Positions 1-9,313 of a stretch of DNA of 64,000 nucleotides are shown in pieces. The position numbers and the translations under genes were made by a program. The first letter of the stretch is position 1, and every line of letters starts with the position of its first letter. A model generated the notes under the pieces. It had not been told where the DNA came from, did no database searches, and saw nothing but the letters and a program-made list of their open reading frames with translations. Source of the DNA: Streptomyces sp. MMBL 11-1 (lineage in GTDB: Bacteria > Actinomycetota > Actinomycetes > Streptomycetales > Streptomycetaceae). The stretch is taken from assembly GCF_028622875.1 (NCBI RefSeq), contig NZ_CP117709.1, positions 2,480,001 through 2,544,000 on the forward strand, given 5' to 3'.

Positions 1-354
1 CCCGGTGGACAGCTCGTCCTGACGTTTCCCGTCGAGTCGGGTGATCGTCGTGTACATGTCCGTACGCAGGTCGTGCTGGACGTCCAGGGCGAGCCGGCCG
101 CCGTAGTACCTGCGGATGTAGGTGGCTATGTAGACGAGGACGGCCGCGCCTATGAGCAGTCCGGTCCAGACGGCGAGGGAGCGGGTGTGGTCGGTGACCA
201 CGTCGTCGATGATCACCTTGGTGATGAGCGGCACGAGGGCCATGACGGCCATACCGGCGAGCGACGAGCCGAGAGCGAGCACGACGTTGCGCCGGTACCG
301 CCACGCGTACCCGGTCAGCCGCCGGCTCCACCCCTGTTGCTCTGCGCCCGTCAC
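1..354 (-). CDS. ABC exporter, N-terminal part (cut by window edge)
   Basis: The 118 codons visible encode the beginning of an exporter-type ABC transporter with fused membrane and ATPase domains; the ATPase lies beyond the left edge. Two hydrophobic segments are visible at about residues 22-44 and 60-80, separated by a short VIIDDVVTDHT loop. A cytoplasmic-helix stretch (RRYYGGRLALDVQHDLRTDMY) follows, as in bacterial multidrug/lipid exporters of the MsbA/LmrA type. The GTG start is chosen because GGGAGG lies 7 bases upstream. The substrate cannot be told from this fragment. The class is fairly sure, the function is not. Confidence 0.8.
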   Translation of the reverse strand, partial: MTGAEQQGWSRRLTGYAWRYRRNVVLALGSSLAGMAVMALVPLITKVIIDDVVTDHTRSLAVWTGLLIGAAVLVYIATYIRRYYGGRLALDVQHDLRTDMYTTITRLDGKRQDELSTG

Positions 355-486
355 GCGTTGCCTCCCGTTTCGGCCTTCTCCTCGGCCTGTCCGCCGGTCC
401 AGCTGATCCGGCTGTTCCACCTGGTCTACCGGAAGGCACCAACGCCCGGGGCTGCGGATTTCATCCCGCCGCCCCGGACGTACGGC

Positions 487-2169
487 TCACAGGTGCGTCG
501 GCTCGAACATCCGCAGCAGGGCCGGGAGCACGACGACGGAGGGGCCCGGGGCCGCCAGCGCCTTACTCAGGTCCCCGGCGAGGGAGTCCGGTGTCGTGCG
601 GACGGCGGGGACACCGAAGGACTCGGCGAGCGCGACGAAGTCCGGGCGGGACAGCTCGGTGGCGGTGGCCTCGCCGAAGGCTCCCGTCATGTACTCGCGC
701 AGGATGCCGTAGCCGCCGTCGTCGACGATCAGCCAGGTCAGCGGCAGGTCGTACTGGCGGGCGGTGGCCAGTTCCGCGATGGAGTACATCGCGCCGCCGT
801 CACCGGAGACCGCGAGTACGGGCTTCGTCGGGTCGGCGACGGCCGCGCCGATGGCCGCCGGGAAGCCGTAGCCGAGGCCGCCCGCGCCCTGGGCGGAGTG
901 CATGGTGTTGGGGCGGCGCGCGTCGAACGCGGACCAGGCCCAGTACGCCAGGATCGTCATGTCCCAGAAGCTGGGCGCGCCGTCGGGCAGCGCCTCGCGG
1001 ACGGCGGCGAGGACCTGCTGCTCCAGGGTGAGGTCCTGGGCGTCGATCCGGGCCCGTACCTTCTCCAGCACCGTACGTACGCGCTCGGCGGCTCCCGCGT
1101 CCTCGCGGGGCTCGACGGCGTCCAGGAGGTCGGACAGGGCCTCGCGGGCGTCGGAGTGGATGCCGAGGGCGGGGTGGTTGGACTCCAGCTTCCCGGCGTC
1201 CGCCTCGATCTGGATCACCCGGCCGCGCGGGCGGAAGGTGTGGTAGTTCGAGGAGAGTTCGCCGAGCCCCGAACCGACGACGAGGAGAACGTCCGCGTCC
1301 TCCAGGAAGTCGGTCGTGTGCCGGTCCTCCAGCCAGGAGCGCAGCGACAGCGGGTGCTCCCAGGGGAACGCGCCCTTGCCGCCGAAGGTGGTGACGACGG
1401 GGGCGTCGATCCTCTCGGCCAGCGCGAGGAGCTTGCCGGAGGCGTCGGAGCGGACGACTCCGCCCCCTGCGATGATCACCGGCCGTTCGGCGTCCGCCAG
1501 CAGGTGCGCGGCGGCGATCGTCAGCTCGGGCCGGGGATACAGCTCGCGCGGGGTGGCGTCCATGGCGCTGACGACCGGCAGGGAGGTCTCGGCGAGCAAC
1601 ACGTCCTGCGGGATCTCCACCCAGACCGGCCCGTGCGGGGCGGTCAGCGCGGACTCCCAGGCGGCGGCGATCGCGGAGGGGATCTGGGAGGCGGACCGCA
1701 CGGTGTGGACGGACTTCACGAGGTCGCGGACGGAGGCCTGCTGGTCGCGCAGCTCGTGGAGGAAGCCGTGCCGGCCGCCGCCGAGCCCGGCCGTGGGGAT
1801 CTGGCTGGAGATCGCGAGGACGGGCGCGGAGGCGGCGGCCGCCTCCTGGAGCGCGGCGAGCGAGGTGAGCGCGCCGGGCCCGGTGGAGAGCAGCAGGGGC
1901 GCGACCTCGCCGGTGATCCGGCCGTACGCGTCGGCGGCGAAGCCCGCGTTGTTCTCGACACGGAGTCCCACGTAACGGAGGGAGGAGCGGCGCAGCGCGT
2001 CGAACACGCCGAGCGCGTGCTGGCCGGGCAGCCCGAAGACGGTGGTCGCGCCGAGCCCCTGGAGGGACTCGACGACCAGGTCACCGCCGTTGCGGCCGGC
2101 CGGCGGGTTCAGTACGGCGGCGGCCTGGGCGGCGGTGAGCCGCGGCCGGTCGTCGTGGTCGTGACTCAC
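487..2169 (-). CDS. Thiamine-pyrophosphate-dependent enzyme, acetolactate-synthase-like
   Basis: This 560-residue protein has the three-domain layout of the acetolactate synthase/benzoylformate decarboxylase family. An N-terminal pyrimidine-binding domain carries the catalytic glutamate (Glu72 in [14 protein letters not shown]), a central domain follows, and a C-terminal PP domain has the metal/TPP motif GDGG at about residue 455, followed by VDDGGYG. The last motif normally contains Asn; here Asp takes its place, which could still bind Mg2+. No regulatory subunit gene is adjacent, so a biosynthetic ilvB role is unlikely. The GTG start overlaps the agmatinase stop codon (GTGA), so the two are translationally coupled. 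The substrate is unknown; from context I infer a 2-oxo acid from arginine/agmatine or guanidino-acid breakdown. Confidence 0.85.
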   Translation of the reverse strand: MSHDHDDRPRLTAAQAAAVLNPPAGRNGGDLVVESLQGLGATTVFGLPGQHALGVFDALRRSSLRYVGLRVENNAGFAADAYGRITGEVAPLLLSTGPGALTSLAALQEAAAASAPVLAISSQIPTAGLGGGRHGFLHELRDQQASVRDLVKSVHTVRSASQIPSAIAAAWESALTAPHGPVWVEIPQDVLLAETSLPVVSAMDATPRELYPRPELTIAAAHLLADAERPVIIAGGGVVRSDASGKLLALAERIDAPVVTTFGGKGAFPWEHPLSLRSWLEDRHTTDFLEDADVLLVVGSGLGELSSNYHTFRPRGRVIQIEADAGKLESNHPALGIHSDAREALSDLLDAVEPREDAGAAERVRTVLEKVRARIDAQDLTLEQQVLAAVREALPDGAPSFWDMTILAYWAWSAFDARRPNTMHSAQGAGGLGYGFPAAIGAAVADPTKPVLAVSGDGGAMYSIAELATARQYDLPLTWLIVDDGGYGILREYMTGAFGEATATELSRPDFVALAESFGVPAVRTTPDSLAGDLSKALAAPGPSVVVLPALLRMFEPTHL

Positions 2170-3155
2170 TTGGCGCCCTCGGCGCCCTGGGGGCTCCTGG
2201 AAGCCGCGATCTGCCGGGACATGATCGTCGTCAGCTCGTACGCGGTGTGGGAGGCGGCCACGGAGGTGATCTCGGCGTGGTCGTAGGCGGGGGCGACCTC
2301 GACCAGGTCGGCGGAGACCAGGTGGCAGGAGGAGAGCCCGCGCAGGATCTCCAGCAGCTCGCGGGAGGTGAGGCCGCCGGCCTCGGGGGTGCCGGTGCCG
2401 GGGGCGTGCGCCGGGTCCAGGACGTCGATGTCGATGGAGATGTACAGCGGCCGGTCGCCGATGCGCTGCCGCAGCTGGTCGGCGATCTCGTCGACGCCGC
2501 GCCGCATGACGTCGGCGGAGGTGACGATGCCGAAGCCCATCTTCTCGTCGTCGGTCAGGTCCTGCTTGCCGTACAGCGGGCCGCGGGTGCCGACGTGGGA
2601 GAGGGCGGAGGTGTCGAGGATGCCCTCCTCGACGGCCCGGCGGAACGGGGTGCCGTGGGTGTACTCGGCGCCGAAGTAGGTGTCCCAGGTGTCCAGGTGC
2701 GCGTCGAAGTGGAGCAGGGCGACGGGCCCGTGCTTCTTGGCGACGGAACGCAGCAGCGGCAGGGCGATGGTGTGGTCGCCGCCGAGCGTCATGAGGCGTG
2801 CGCCGGTGCCCAGCAGGTCGTCGGCCGCACCCTCGATGGTCTCGACGGCCTCGTTGATGTTGAACGGGTTCGCCGCGATGTCCCCGGCGTCGGCGACCTG
2901 GGCGAGGGCGAACGGGGAGGCGTCCTGCGCCGGGTTGTACGGGCGCAGCAGCCGGGACGCCTCACGGATCGCGTTGCCGCCGAAACGGGCGCCGGGCCGG
3001 TAGGAGACCCCGGAGTCGAAGGGCACGCCGACCACGGCGACGTCGGTCCGGCCGACCTCGTCGAGCCGGGGCAGCCGGGCGAACGTCGCGGGCCCGGCGT
3101 AGCGCGGGACGCGGGAGGAGTCGATGGGGCCGCGCGGCGATTCGGTGCTGCTCAT
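2166..3155 (-). CDS. speB: Agmatinase / ureohydrolase
   Basis: This 329-residue ureohydrolase of the arginase/agmatinase family hydrolyses a guanidino compound to an amine and urea with two Mn ions. The metal ligands are all present: His128 (GGDHT), Asp151, His153 and Asp155 (DAHLD), and Asp242 and Asp244 ([19 protein letters not shown]). The length fits agmatinases. The ATG is preceded by GAAGGAAGG. It is the first gene of a two-gene operon with the TPP enzyme and is divergent from a PucR-type regulator. Agmatine is the usual substrate, but guanidinobutyrate or another guanidino acid cannot be excluded from sequence, and the partner enzyme would suit an oxo-acid route. Confidence 0.9.
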   Translation of the reverse strand: MSSTESPRGPIDSSRVPRYAGPATFARLPRLDEVGRTDVAVVGVPFDSGVSYRPGARFGGNAIREASRLLRPYNPAQDASPFALAQVADAGDIAANPFNINEAVETIEGAADDLLGTGARLMTLGGDHTIALPLLRSVAKKHGPVALLHFDAHLDTWDTYFGAEYTHGTPFRRAVEEGILDTSALSHVGTRGPLYGKQDLTDDEKMGFGIVTSADVMRRGVDEIADQLRQRIGDRPLYISIDIDVLDPAHAPGTGTPEAGGLTSRELLEILRGLSSCHLVSADLVEVAPAYDHAEITSVAASHTAYELTTIMSRQIAASRSPQGAEGAK

Positions 3156-3335
3156 GGGGGTGCCTTCCTTCGTGTTCCGTACGGTGTCAAGTGTGCGGGC
3201 CCGCCGGCCCGACCGGCCCGCCCCAGCCCGTCGGCCGTCGCTCCTTCGACCGGGCGCGGCGCCCGTGCGAGGAAGACGGTAAGTGGCCGAAGGCCGACAC
3301 TGAAGAGTACGTTTCCTCCATTCGCGACCCACTGA

Positions 3336-3352
3336 ATGGATGAACCATCCAT
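3336..3352. promoter_or_regulatory. 17-bp perfect palindrome over the PucR start codon
   Basis: ATGGATG-AAC-CATCCAT has 7-base arms and a 3-base centre, and covers the first codons of the PucR gene (ATG at 3336, second in-frame ATG at 3351). It may be an autoregulatory operator, or a hairpin in the mRNA that hides the start. That it binds PucR is an inference. Confidence 0.45.
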
Positions 3353-5087
3353 GCCGAACCCTTCCGCGGGCACCTCGCGGACGACTCCGCCGCCCGGCCC
3401 GCCGACCCCGCCCGTCCCGCTGGCCGAGCTCCTGGCGCGCGAGGAGCTGGGCCTGCGCCGGATCGCGGGCCCCGCCGACGCCGATCTGCTCTGGGTGCAC
3501 ACCTCGGAGATGGCCGACCCGTATCCGTATCTGCTCGGCGGCGAACTGCTGCTGAGCGCGGGGGTGCTGCTGACCGACCCGGACCACTACGTCGGCCGAC
3601 TGGTGGAGGCGGGGGCGGCGGCACTCGGTTTCGGGGTCCGGCCGGTGCACGAGACGGTGCCCCGGGCCCTGATCGAGGCGTGCGACCGGCACGGCCTGCC
3701 GCTGCTGGAGGTGCCGCCCGAGACCCCGTTCACCGCGATCGCGCGGGCGGTGTGGCGGTTGATGGCCGAGGCGCGCCACCGTGAGCTGCGCCGGGTGACC
3801 CGCGCCCAGCAGGCACTGGCGACGGCGGCGGCCCGCCCCGACCCCGTGCCGGCGGTCCTCCGCCAACTCGCGACGCGGCTCGACGGCCGGGCGGCGCTGC
3901 TGTCGGCACGCGGCGAGGAGGTCCACGCGGCGGGCCGCCGCCCGGAGCCGGAGGCGGCGGGGGCCCTGGCCCGGCTGGCCCGGGTGGTCGCAAGCGAACG
4001 CCCCGGCTCCCCCTCCTCGGCCACCGACACCCACGGCGGTACCCACCTCGCCGCGTACGCGCTGGGCGGCGGCGAGGGCCTGGTCCTGGCGCTGGCGACC
4101 CGGCGACGGGAGCCCGGCGACCACACGGTGGCGGGCATCGCGGTGGTCCTCCTCTCCCTCCTTGCCGCCCCCCACCAGGGCGCGGACGCGGCGGGCCGTT
4201 CGGCGGCCCTGGTCCGCATGCTCCTGGGCGCCTCCCCCGCCGAGGTGGCCCCGCTCCTCGGCTCCACCGGCCCCTGGACGGTGATCCACGCCCGCCGCAC
4301 GGACGGCACCCCGGCGGACGCGCTGACGGCCGGAGCCCTCGGCGCGTCGCTGGGCACGGCCTTGGTCGACGCGGGGCGCGGGGCCGGCGAGGCGGTCCGG
4401 GTGCTTCTGAGCCCCGACCAGGGCCCCGACCGGAACACGGCGCGGCCCGGCGAGACCACGACGCGGCCCGACGATCACGCAGAGCAGCCCGACCGGAACA
4501 GGACGCGGCCCGACGAGAGCGCGGCGCGGCCCGGCGAACGCGCAGAGCAGCCCGACCGGAACAGGACGCGGCCCGACGAGACCACGACGCGGCCCGACGA
4601 TCACGCAGAGCAGCCCGACCGGAACAGGACGCGGCCCGACGAGAGCGCGGCGCGGCCCGGCGAGCGCGCGCCGGAGCCGCCCCGGCTCACCCCGAGGCCC
4701 GGCTGGACGCTCGGCGCGTCCGCGCCCACCCCCCTCGCCGCTCTCGACGCCGCCGATGGCCGGGCGGCCCGCGCCCTGGCCCACGCGTGGGCGACCCGCG
4801 CCCCGCTGACGGTGGACGCCCCCATGAGCGGCCTCGCCGCGCTGGTCCCTCCCGAACAGGCGGCCGCCCACGCCCGTGCCCTCCTCGCCCCGCTCACCGC
4901 GCCGCTGGCCGACACCCTGCGCTGCTGGCTCTCCCTCCACGGCGGCTGGGACCGTACGGCGGTGGCCCTGGGCGTCCACCGCAACACCGTCCGCCAACGC
5001 ATCGGGCGGTGCGGGGAGTTGCTGGGCGCGGACCTGGACGACATGGACGTACGGGCGGAGTTGTGGTTCGCGCTGCGGCAGGCATGA
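3336..5087 (+). CDS. PucR-family transcriptional regulator
   Basis: This 583-residue protein has an N-terminal PucR domain (about residues 28-150, [17 protein letters not shown]...) and a C-terminal helix-turn-helix (about residues 525-583, [21 protein letters not shown]). PucR proteins regulate purine, amino-acid and polyamine catabolism. Divergent placement points to control of speB and the TPP enzyme. Between the domains, residues 364-447 hold four 21-residue hydrophilic repeats, an unusual charged linker. The start is uncertain: ATG 3336 or ATG 3351, both without a clear ribosome site, and both touched by a palindrome. The family call is firm; the target genes are inferred from layout. 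Confidence 0.85.
   Translation: MDEPSMPNPSAGTSRTTPPPGPPTPPVPLAELLAREELGLRRIAGPADADLLWVHTSEMADPYPYLLGGELLLSAGVLLTDPDHYVGRLVEAGAAALGFGVRPVHETVPRALIEACDRHGLPLLEVPPETPFTAIARAVWRLMAEARHRELRRVTRAQQALATAAARPDPVPAVLRQLATRLDGRAALLSARGEEVHAAGRRPEPEAAGALARLARVVASERPGSPSSATDTHGGTHLAAYALGGGEGLVLALATRRREPGDHTVAGIAVVLLSLLAAPHQGADAAGRSAALVRMLLGASPAEVAPLLGSTGPWTVIHARRTDGTPADALTAGALGASLGTALVDAGRGAGEAVRVLLSPDQGPDRNTARPGETTTRPDDHAEQPDRNRTRPDESAARPGERAEQPDRNRTRPDETTTRPDDHAEQPDRNRTRPDESAARPGERAPEPPRLTPRPGWTLGASAPTPLAALDAADGRAARALAHAWATRAPLTVDAPMSGLAALVPPEQAAAHARALLAPLTAPLADTLRCWLSLHGGWDRTAVALGVHRNTVRQRIGRCGELLGADLDDMDVRAELWFALRQA
4425..4676 (+). repeat. Four 63-bp tandem repeats inside the PucR gene
   Basis: Four in-frame copies of a 21-codon unit beginning PDRN(R/T)(T/A)RP lie back to back. 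They alternate between two variants ([11 protein letters not shown] and [11 protein letters not shown]), so the real period is probably 126 bp duplicated once. The unit is rich in Arg, Asp and Pro and should be disordered. Copy number is likely to vary between strains. Confidence 0.9.
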
Positions 5088-5155
5088 CCACCGGCCCGGG
5101 CCCATCGGGCACAAAAGCCTTCGCCCCTCCGTGGCGCGCTGACTAGTCTCCGCGC

Positions 5156-6049
5156 ATGGCCTCACTCGCGCGGCACCGCCTGTCCCCTGCCGACACCGGC
5201 CCGGCGCTGCGTGCCCTGCGCGCGTGGACACCGCCCGACGCCCCGTCCGGAAGCCTGCACCCCGGGGACGTGGGCTGGCTGCTGCGGCTGGACGACGCGA
5301 CCGTCTACCTCTGGACCGACGCACGGGCCTCGGCCTCCGCAGGGACCGGCGCGGGGGCCGGCCCACGGGCCTCCTCCTCGCGGGCCGGGGCCCGGTCCGG
5401 CGGTGCGGCGGAGCCTGCCCCCGTGGCGGTCGGCTTCCTCGACGGCCCCGTGCTGCGGGTGACCGCCGCACCCGACGCCGACCTCGGGGCGCTCGCGTCG
5501 GATGCCGAGGAGCTGCTCGTACCCGGCAACGACGCGACCGACGGCCTGCCCGTGCCCGGCTGGGAACCGGACACGGAGGAGCCCTGGCTCGTCTTCTCCT
5601 GGACCCCGGAGCCGGTGTCGAGCCGCGCCGTGCGGGTCGGCGAGTCCGACCTCGCCGACCGGGCGCTGGTGCACCGGGCCGCCTTCGCGGGATCCACGCT
5701 CTCCGTCGACCACTGGCGCAGGATGACGGGGTCCCCCGCGGGCCATCTGGCCGTGGAGACGCTCGTCCGCACGCCCGCCGGGGAGCCCGCGGCCGCCGCG
5801 ACCGGCTGGTTCGGGGGCGCGGGCAGGTGCGGACTGCTCGAACCGGTCGGCACGCATCAGGACCACCGCGGCCACGGTTACGGACGCGACGCCGTACGGG
5901 GCGCGTGCGCGGCACTCGCCGACCGGGGCGCGAGCGCGGTGGCCGTTCTGACACCGGCCAAGAACGTGGCGGCGGCAGCGCTTTACCGATCGGCCGGATT
6001 CACCCTCGTACGCGAGAACCACGACTGGACGCGCCCCGGCCGGGTCTGA
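5156..6049 (+). CDS. GNAT-family N-acetyltransferase
   Basis: This 297-residue protein carries a C-terminal GNAT fold at about residues 155-295. The acetyl-CoA binding signature is [18 protein letters not shown] (R/Q-x-x-G-x-G/A type), followed by the strand/helix end [24 protein letters not shown], typical of this superfamily. The N-terminal half is poorly conserved in appearance and contains an Ala/Gly/Ser-rich stretch at about residues 58-85. The acceptor substrate cannot be deduced. It stands alone between the PucR gene and the T7SS island. It is probably a chromosomal neighbour that marks the island's left edge. Confidence 0.85.
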   Translation: MASLARHRLSPADTGPALRALRAWTPPDAPSGSLHPGDVGWLLRLDDATVYLWTDARASASAGTGAGAGPRASSSRAGARSGGAAEPAPVAVGFLDGPVLRVTAAPDADLGALASDAEELLVPGNDATDGLPVPGWEPDTEEPWLVFSWTPEPVSSRAVRVGESDLADRALVHRAAFAGSTLSVDHWRRMTGSPAGHLAVETLVRTPAGEPAAAATGWFGGAGRCGLLEPVGTHQDHRGHGYGRDAVRGACAALADRGASAVAVLTPAKNVAAAALYRSAGFTLVRENHDWTRPGRV

Positions 6050-6131
6050 ACACCGCTTCCCTCACGTCCCGTCCCCTGGTGTGTACTTCACGACCGCCCC
6101 TCGGTATGTTGCAGTGGCAAAGGGGGATCGT

Positions 6132-6422
6132 GTGGCACGGGATTACGACAGTCAACTGCTGGAATCGGTAGGGGTACGCCGCCGCAGGATGCGAGACGCC
6201 CTGCTCTTCGGCGTTGGGCGCGCACGGCGCACCTCCGACGAACGGCTCGGGAAGGTATTCGCGGGCATCGCCATCACCGCCGTGCTCTGCGCCGGGTGCA
6301 TCGGCTGGTCCTTTCTCCAGCACACACTGGACAAACAGAAGGCCGAGCAGGAGAAACAGCAGCGGCAGGCGCAGCGGTACGAACCGCTGACGCATTCTTC
6401 GGGCCCGGAGAAGGGCCACTGA
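6132..6422 (+). CDS. Small single-span membrane protein at the T7SS locus
   Basis: A 96-residue protein with a basic N-terminal half (RRRRMRD), one transmembrane segment at about residues 41-61 (VFAGIAITAVLCAGCIGWSFL), and a charged Gln/Lys/Glu-rich tail with coiled-coil character (LDKQKAEQEKQQRQAQ). The GTG start follows a strong AAAGGGGG ribosome site. It points the same way as the secretion genes and lies about 160 bases before the EccD-like gene. Small membrane proteins of this kind are common in streptomycete ESX loci. I do not recognise a named family, and a role as an accessory subunit is inferred from position. Confidence 0.7.
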   Translation: MARDYDSQLLESVGVRRRRMRDALLFGVGRARRTSDERLGKVFAGIAITAVLCAGCIGWSFLQHTLDKQKAEQEKQQRQAQRYEPLTHSSGPEKGH

Positions 6423-6567
6423 TCAACTCCGGCCGAGAAACGACGGAGTGGCCGGAAACTCACCGGGCCCGCAGGTATCGCAGGCGAGATTTCGCCGAAC
6501 TCGGAAACGCGCCAACCGCGCTGTGCGCTATGCCTCATTGGCCCGGAATCTCGGAACATCACGATGA

Positions 6568-6573
6568 TAGGTT
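6568..6573 (+). promoter_or_regulatory. Possible -10 element for leaderless eccD mRNA
   Basis: TAGGTT fits the streptomycete -10 pattern TAnnnT and ends 7 bases before the GTG at 6581. No good -35 of the HrdB type is seen at the usual distance. If used, transcription would start at or next to the start codon, giving a leaderless mRNA, which would explain the absence of a clear ribosome site. Confidence 0.3.
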
Positions 6574-6580
6574 TCCGTAA

Positions 6581-7939
6581 GTGGTGAGCACAGCAATGAC
6601 GTCCCGCTCGGAACTGAGCCGGGTGACCCTGGTCGGTGAGCGGCGCCGGGCCGACATCGTGCTGCCCTCGGACACGCCCATCGGGCAACTACTGCCGGAC
6701 ATACTGCAATTGCTGGACGACCGGGCGGCATCACGGCCGTTGACCCGGCAGTTGATCACCTCCGACGGTTCGGCCCTGCCGCACGACAGCACGCTCGCCT
6801 CGGCCGGTGTCAGCGACGGCGCCGTGCTGCGCCTGGTCAGGACCCACGCGGCTCCCCCCGCCCCGGTGGTCCACGACGTCACGGACCAGGTGGCCGACGG
6901 TCTCGACCTCCAGGCCTGGCGCTGGCGTCCGGCCGCGCGAAGGGTCACCGCCGGGGCGTCGACCGTGGCCTTCGCGGTGATCGCCGCTCTGTTGGCCCGG
7001 CGCGAATTCCCGCTCGGCACCCTGGCCGTCGCGCTGGCGGTCGCCACCGCCGTCCCCCTGGTGGGCGGTGCGCTGTGCGCCCGGACCGGAACGGGCAACC
7101 GCGGCCTGGCGACCGCGCTGCTGTTCGTCTCGGGAGGGCTCGGCGTTCTCACGGCCTGGACCGCCGCCGACGCGTACGGCTGGTCGGGCCCGGCCCGGCT
7201 CGCCGCGGTGGCGACGGCGGTGGCCCTGGCCCAGCTGCTGCTCGGCTTCTTCTCGCCACTCGGCCGCGGCGGCCTGATCGGTGCGGGCGCCACCGCCGCC
7301 GTCACCGCGGTGTGGGAGGCCGTCGCCGCCGTGGAGCCGGATCCGGCCCGACTGGGCGCCGTGATGGCGGTGTTCTCCGTAGTGCTGCTCGGCATGCTGC
7401 CGCGGCTCGCGCTGATGGTCTCCGGTCTCACCGCGCTCGACGACCGACGGTCGGGCGGAGCGTCGGTCAGCCGCCACGACGTGGCCGACGCACTGGCCGC
7501 CACACACCGCGGGCTCGCCCTCGCCACCGTGGTCACCGCGGCGTCGGCGACGGCGGCGGGCTGGCTCCTCACCCTGACCGCGCGACCGACCGTGTGGACG
7601 GTGCTGCTGCCCTCGCTGGTGGCAGTGGTGCTGCTGTCGAGGGCTCGCGCGTTCCCCCTGGTGGCCGAGGTGGTGGCCCTGTTCACCGCCGCGGCGGCCC
7701 TTCTCGTACGCCTCGTGATGCTGTGGATGGAGCAGGCGTCCGGGAACGCGGGGCCCGTCGTCGTACTCGGCGTGGCGGCGCTGCTGCCCCTGCTCGCCCT
7801 GGCGGTGGAGCCTCCCGAGCATGTACGGGTGCGGCTGCGGCGCACCGCCGACCTGGTCGAGTCCATCGGCATGGTGGGGCTGTTCCCGCTCGCCATCGGC
7901 GTGTTCGGCATGTACGGCCAGTTGCTCGACAAGTTCTGA
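6581..7939 (+). CDS. eccD: EccD-like type VII secretion channel protein
   Basis: This 452-residue protein has an N-terminal ubiquitin-like (YukD) domain at about residues 8-90 (SRVTLVGERRRADIVLPSDTP) followed by about eleven hydrophobic segments to the C-terminus, the hallmark of EccD, the many-span subunit of the ESX membrane complex. The length fits the family. The start is uncertain: GTG 6581, GTG 6584 or ATG 6596 (MTSRSEL), with no convincing ribosome site for the first two. The gene leads the secretion operon with the MinD-like and EccC genes downstream, 55 bases apart from the next. The family call rests on topology plus the YukD domain and on the neighbours. Confidence 0.85.
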   Translation: MVSTAMTSRSELSRVTLVGERRRADIVLPSDTPIGQLLPDILQLLDDRAASRPLTRQLITSDGSALPHDSTLASAGVSDGAVLRLVRTHAAPPAPVVHDVTDQVADGLDLQAWRWRPAARRVTAGASTVAFAVIAALLARREFPLGTLAVALAVATAVPLVGGALCARTGTGNRGLATALLFVSGGLGVLTAWTAADAYGWSGPARLAAVATAVALAQLLLGFFSPLGRGGLIGAGATAAVTAVWEAVAAVEPDPARLGAVMAVFSVVLLGMLPRLALMVSGLTALDDRRSGGASVSRHDVADALAATHRGLALATVVTAASATAAGWLLTLTARPTVWTVLLPSLVAVVLLSRARAFPLVAEVVALFTAAAALLVRLVMLWMEQASGNAGPVVVLGVAALLPLLALAVEPPEHVRVRLRRTADLVESIGMVGLFPLAIGVFGMYGQLLDKF

Positions 7940-7994
7940 CATTCATACGCGGGCGGCCCCGGTCGGGGCGCCGGAGCGGAGGAGGAGGGCAGGC

Positions 7995-9155
7995 ATGCCG
8001 AACGCGGACGACTGGCAGGGTGATGTGCTGCGCGATCTGAAGGGAACGCCTCCTCCGCAGCGCGCGCCGGGCCACGGGGCGGGACAGGGCCACGGTGCGG
8101 CGCGCGAACAGCAGCAGCCCCCGCGGGCGCTGCCCCAACCGCCGACGGGTGCGCGGGCGCCGGGCCCGGACACCCCCGCGTCGCCCGTTCCCCCTCCCGC
8201 CACCCCGTCGGCAGGTGCTCGACGGCCCGCCCGCTCCCCCGACTCACGGCCCGTGATCGACAGCGCGCTGTCCGGTACGGCCCGCCGCCCCCGGCAGGGT
8301 GAGCCGACGGCCACGCGGGTCTCGCGTGCGGTACGGCGGCTCGTCTCCTCGTCGGCGGCCCGCGAGGTCGCCGAGATCACCCGCACCGCCGAGCGGATCC
8401 AGCAGCCGGTGACGACCGGCCGGCAGATCGCCGTCACCTCCATCCGGGGCGGCGCGGGCAAGACGACGGTGGCCGCCCTGCTCGGCACGGCGTACGCGCA
8501 CTTCCGCCAGGACCCGGTCCTCCTCGTCGAGGCCGATCCGGCGCTCGGCTCGCTTCCCCTGCGTCTCGGCGCAGAGACGCTGCGCTGGACGACTGCCGAC
8601 CTGGCGGACATCGTGGAGCCGCAGATGTCGCTGCTCGACGTCACCGGCTATCTCGTCCAGCTCCCCGACAACGCCTGGCTGCTGCCCGGCAGTCAGGGCC
8701 GGATCGGGGCGATGCTGGACACTGCGGCGTACGAGCGGGTGATGGTCGCGCTCCGCCGGTACTTCGGGGTGACCGTGGTCGACTGCGAGACGCTGCCCGC
8801 CGAGCTCGCCCGGGTCGCGCTCTCCGCCGCCCAGGCCCGGGTACTGGCCGCCCCCGCCACGCTGGACGGCATCACCAGCACGTACGCGGTCCTCCAGTGG
8901 ATGCGGGGGCTGCCACGCCACATGATCGCCGGGACCGTGGTGGCGCTCACCAGCACCACGTCCCACCCCGGGATCGATGTGGCGGCCGCCGCCGAGAAGC
9001 TCCGGTCCACCGGCGCGACCGTCCACGTGCTGCCCCACGACCGGCATCTGGCGGCAGGCGGAGTCCTCCGCACCGAACTGCTCGCCCGGCCGACGCGGCT
9101 GGCCGCCACCCGGCTTGCGGCCGAGGTCTTCCAGCTCTCCCAGCAGCGCCGGTGA
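7995..9155 (+). CDS. MinD/ParA-like ATPase of the T7SS (EspI-like)
   Basis: This 386-residue protein has a Pro/Arg/Gln-rich disordered N-terminus (residues 1-110) and a C-terminal SIMIBI ATPase with a deviant Walker A, RGGAGKTT (residues 151-158), and the switch motif VEADPALGS. This layout matches EspI-type ATPases of ESX loci, which are thought to regulate secretion in response to nucleotide levels. The ATG is preceded by GGAGGAGGG. It sits between eccD and eccC, so it is almost certainly part of the system. A plasmid-partition role is excluded by context and by the absence of a ParB gene. Confidence 0.85.
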   Translation: MPNADDWQGDVLRDLKGTPPPQRAPGHGAGQGHGAAREQQQPPRALPQPPTGARAPGPDTPASPVPPPATPSAGARRPARSPDSRPVIDSALSGTARRPRQGEPTATRVSRAVRRLVSSSAAREVAEITRTAERIQQPVTTGRQIAVTSIRGGAGKTTVAALLGTAYAHFRQDPVLLVEADPALGSLPLRLGAETLRWTTADLADIVEPQMSLLDVTGYLVQLPDNAWLLPGSQGRIGAMLDTAAYERVMVALRRYFGVTVVDCETLPAELARVALSAAQARVLAAPATLDGITSTYAVLQWMRGLPRHMIAGTVVALTSTTSHPGIDVAAAAEKLRSTGATVHVLPHDRHLAAGGVLRTELLARPTRLAATRLAAEVFQLSQQRR

Positions 9156-9160
9156 CCTCG

Positions 9161-9313
9161 ATGCGACGCACCGCCACAAGAAGAACCGCGGCCACGACCA
9201 CGGCCACAACTTCCGCCACAACCAGGACCACCGCTGCCGCCGCTGCCGCCGCTGCCGCCACTTCCGCCACTTCCGCCACTTCCGCCACCGCGACCGCCGG
9301 ACCACTCCGATGA
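9161..9313 (+). CDS. Candidate 50-residue Ala/Thr peptide linking minD-like gene and eccC
   Basis: A reading frame starting at ATG 9161 (with an alternative GTG at 9152 overlapping the previous stop) runs to a TGA that overlaps the eccC start as ATGA. The product would be a low-complexity Ala/Thr/Arg peptide (MRRTATRRTAATTTATTSAT...). The upstream gene, this frame and eccC would then form an unbroken chain of coupled starts, and eccC itself has no strong ribosome site. The sequence is built of 9-base repeats, so the frame may be a chance product of repetition. Low confidence that the peptide matters; coupling is more plausible. Confidence 0.3.
   Translation: MRRTATRRTAATTTATTSATTRTTAAAAAAAAATSATSATSATATAGPLR
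9232..9288 (+). repeat. 9-bp tandem repeats before eccC
   Basis: Three copies of a CGCTGCCGC-type unit are followed by three of CTTCCGCCA, directly before the eccC start region. It is a small minisatellite in the gap between the MinD-like gene and eccC. Confidence 0.8.

Noticed and set aside
73..2286. A 737-codon open frame opposite the TPP-enzyme gene
   Set aside because: It is Gly/Arg/Val-rich, lacks any domain character and lies antisense to genes with clear catalytic motifs. High-GC DNA gives such shadows routinely.
3185..3190. TTGACA on the minus strand as a -35 element for speB
   Set aside because: It lies only about 30 bases from the start codon and has no -10 at 16-18 bases.
3156..5954. 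Long minus-strand extension of the agmatinase frame
   Set aside because: Arg/Pro-rich and antisense to the PucR and GNAT genes; the agmatinase start at 3155 has a good ribosome site and the right length.
7995..9155. ParA-type partition protein indicating a plasmid origin
   Set aside because: No ParB or repeats nearby, and the Pro-rich N-terminus plus ESX neighbours fit an EspI-like role.
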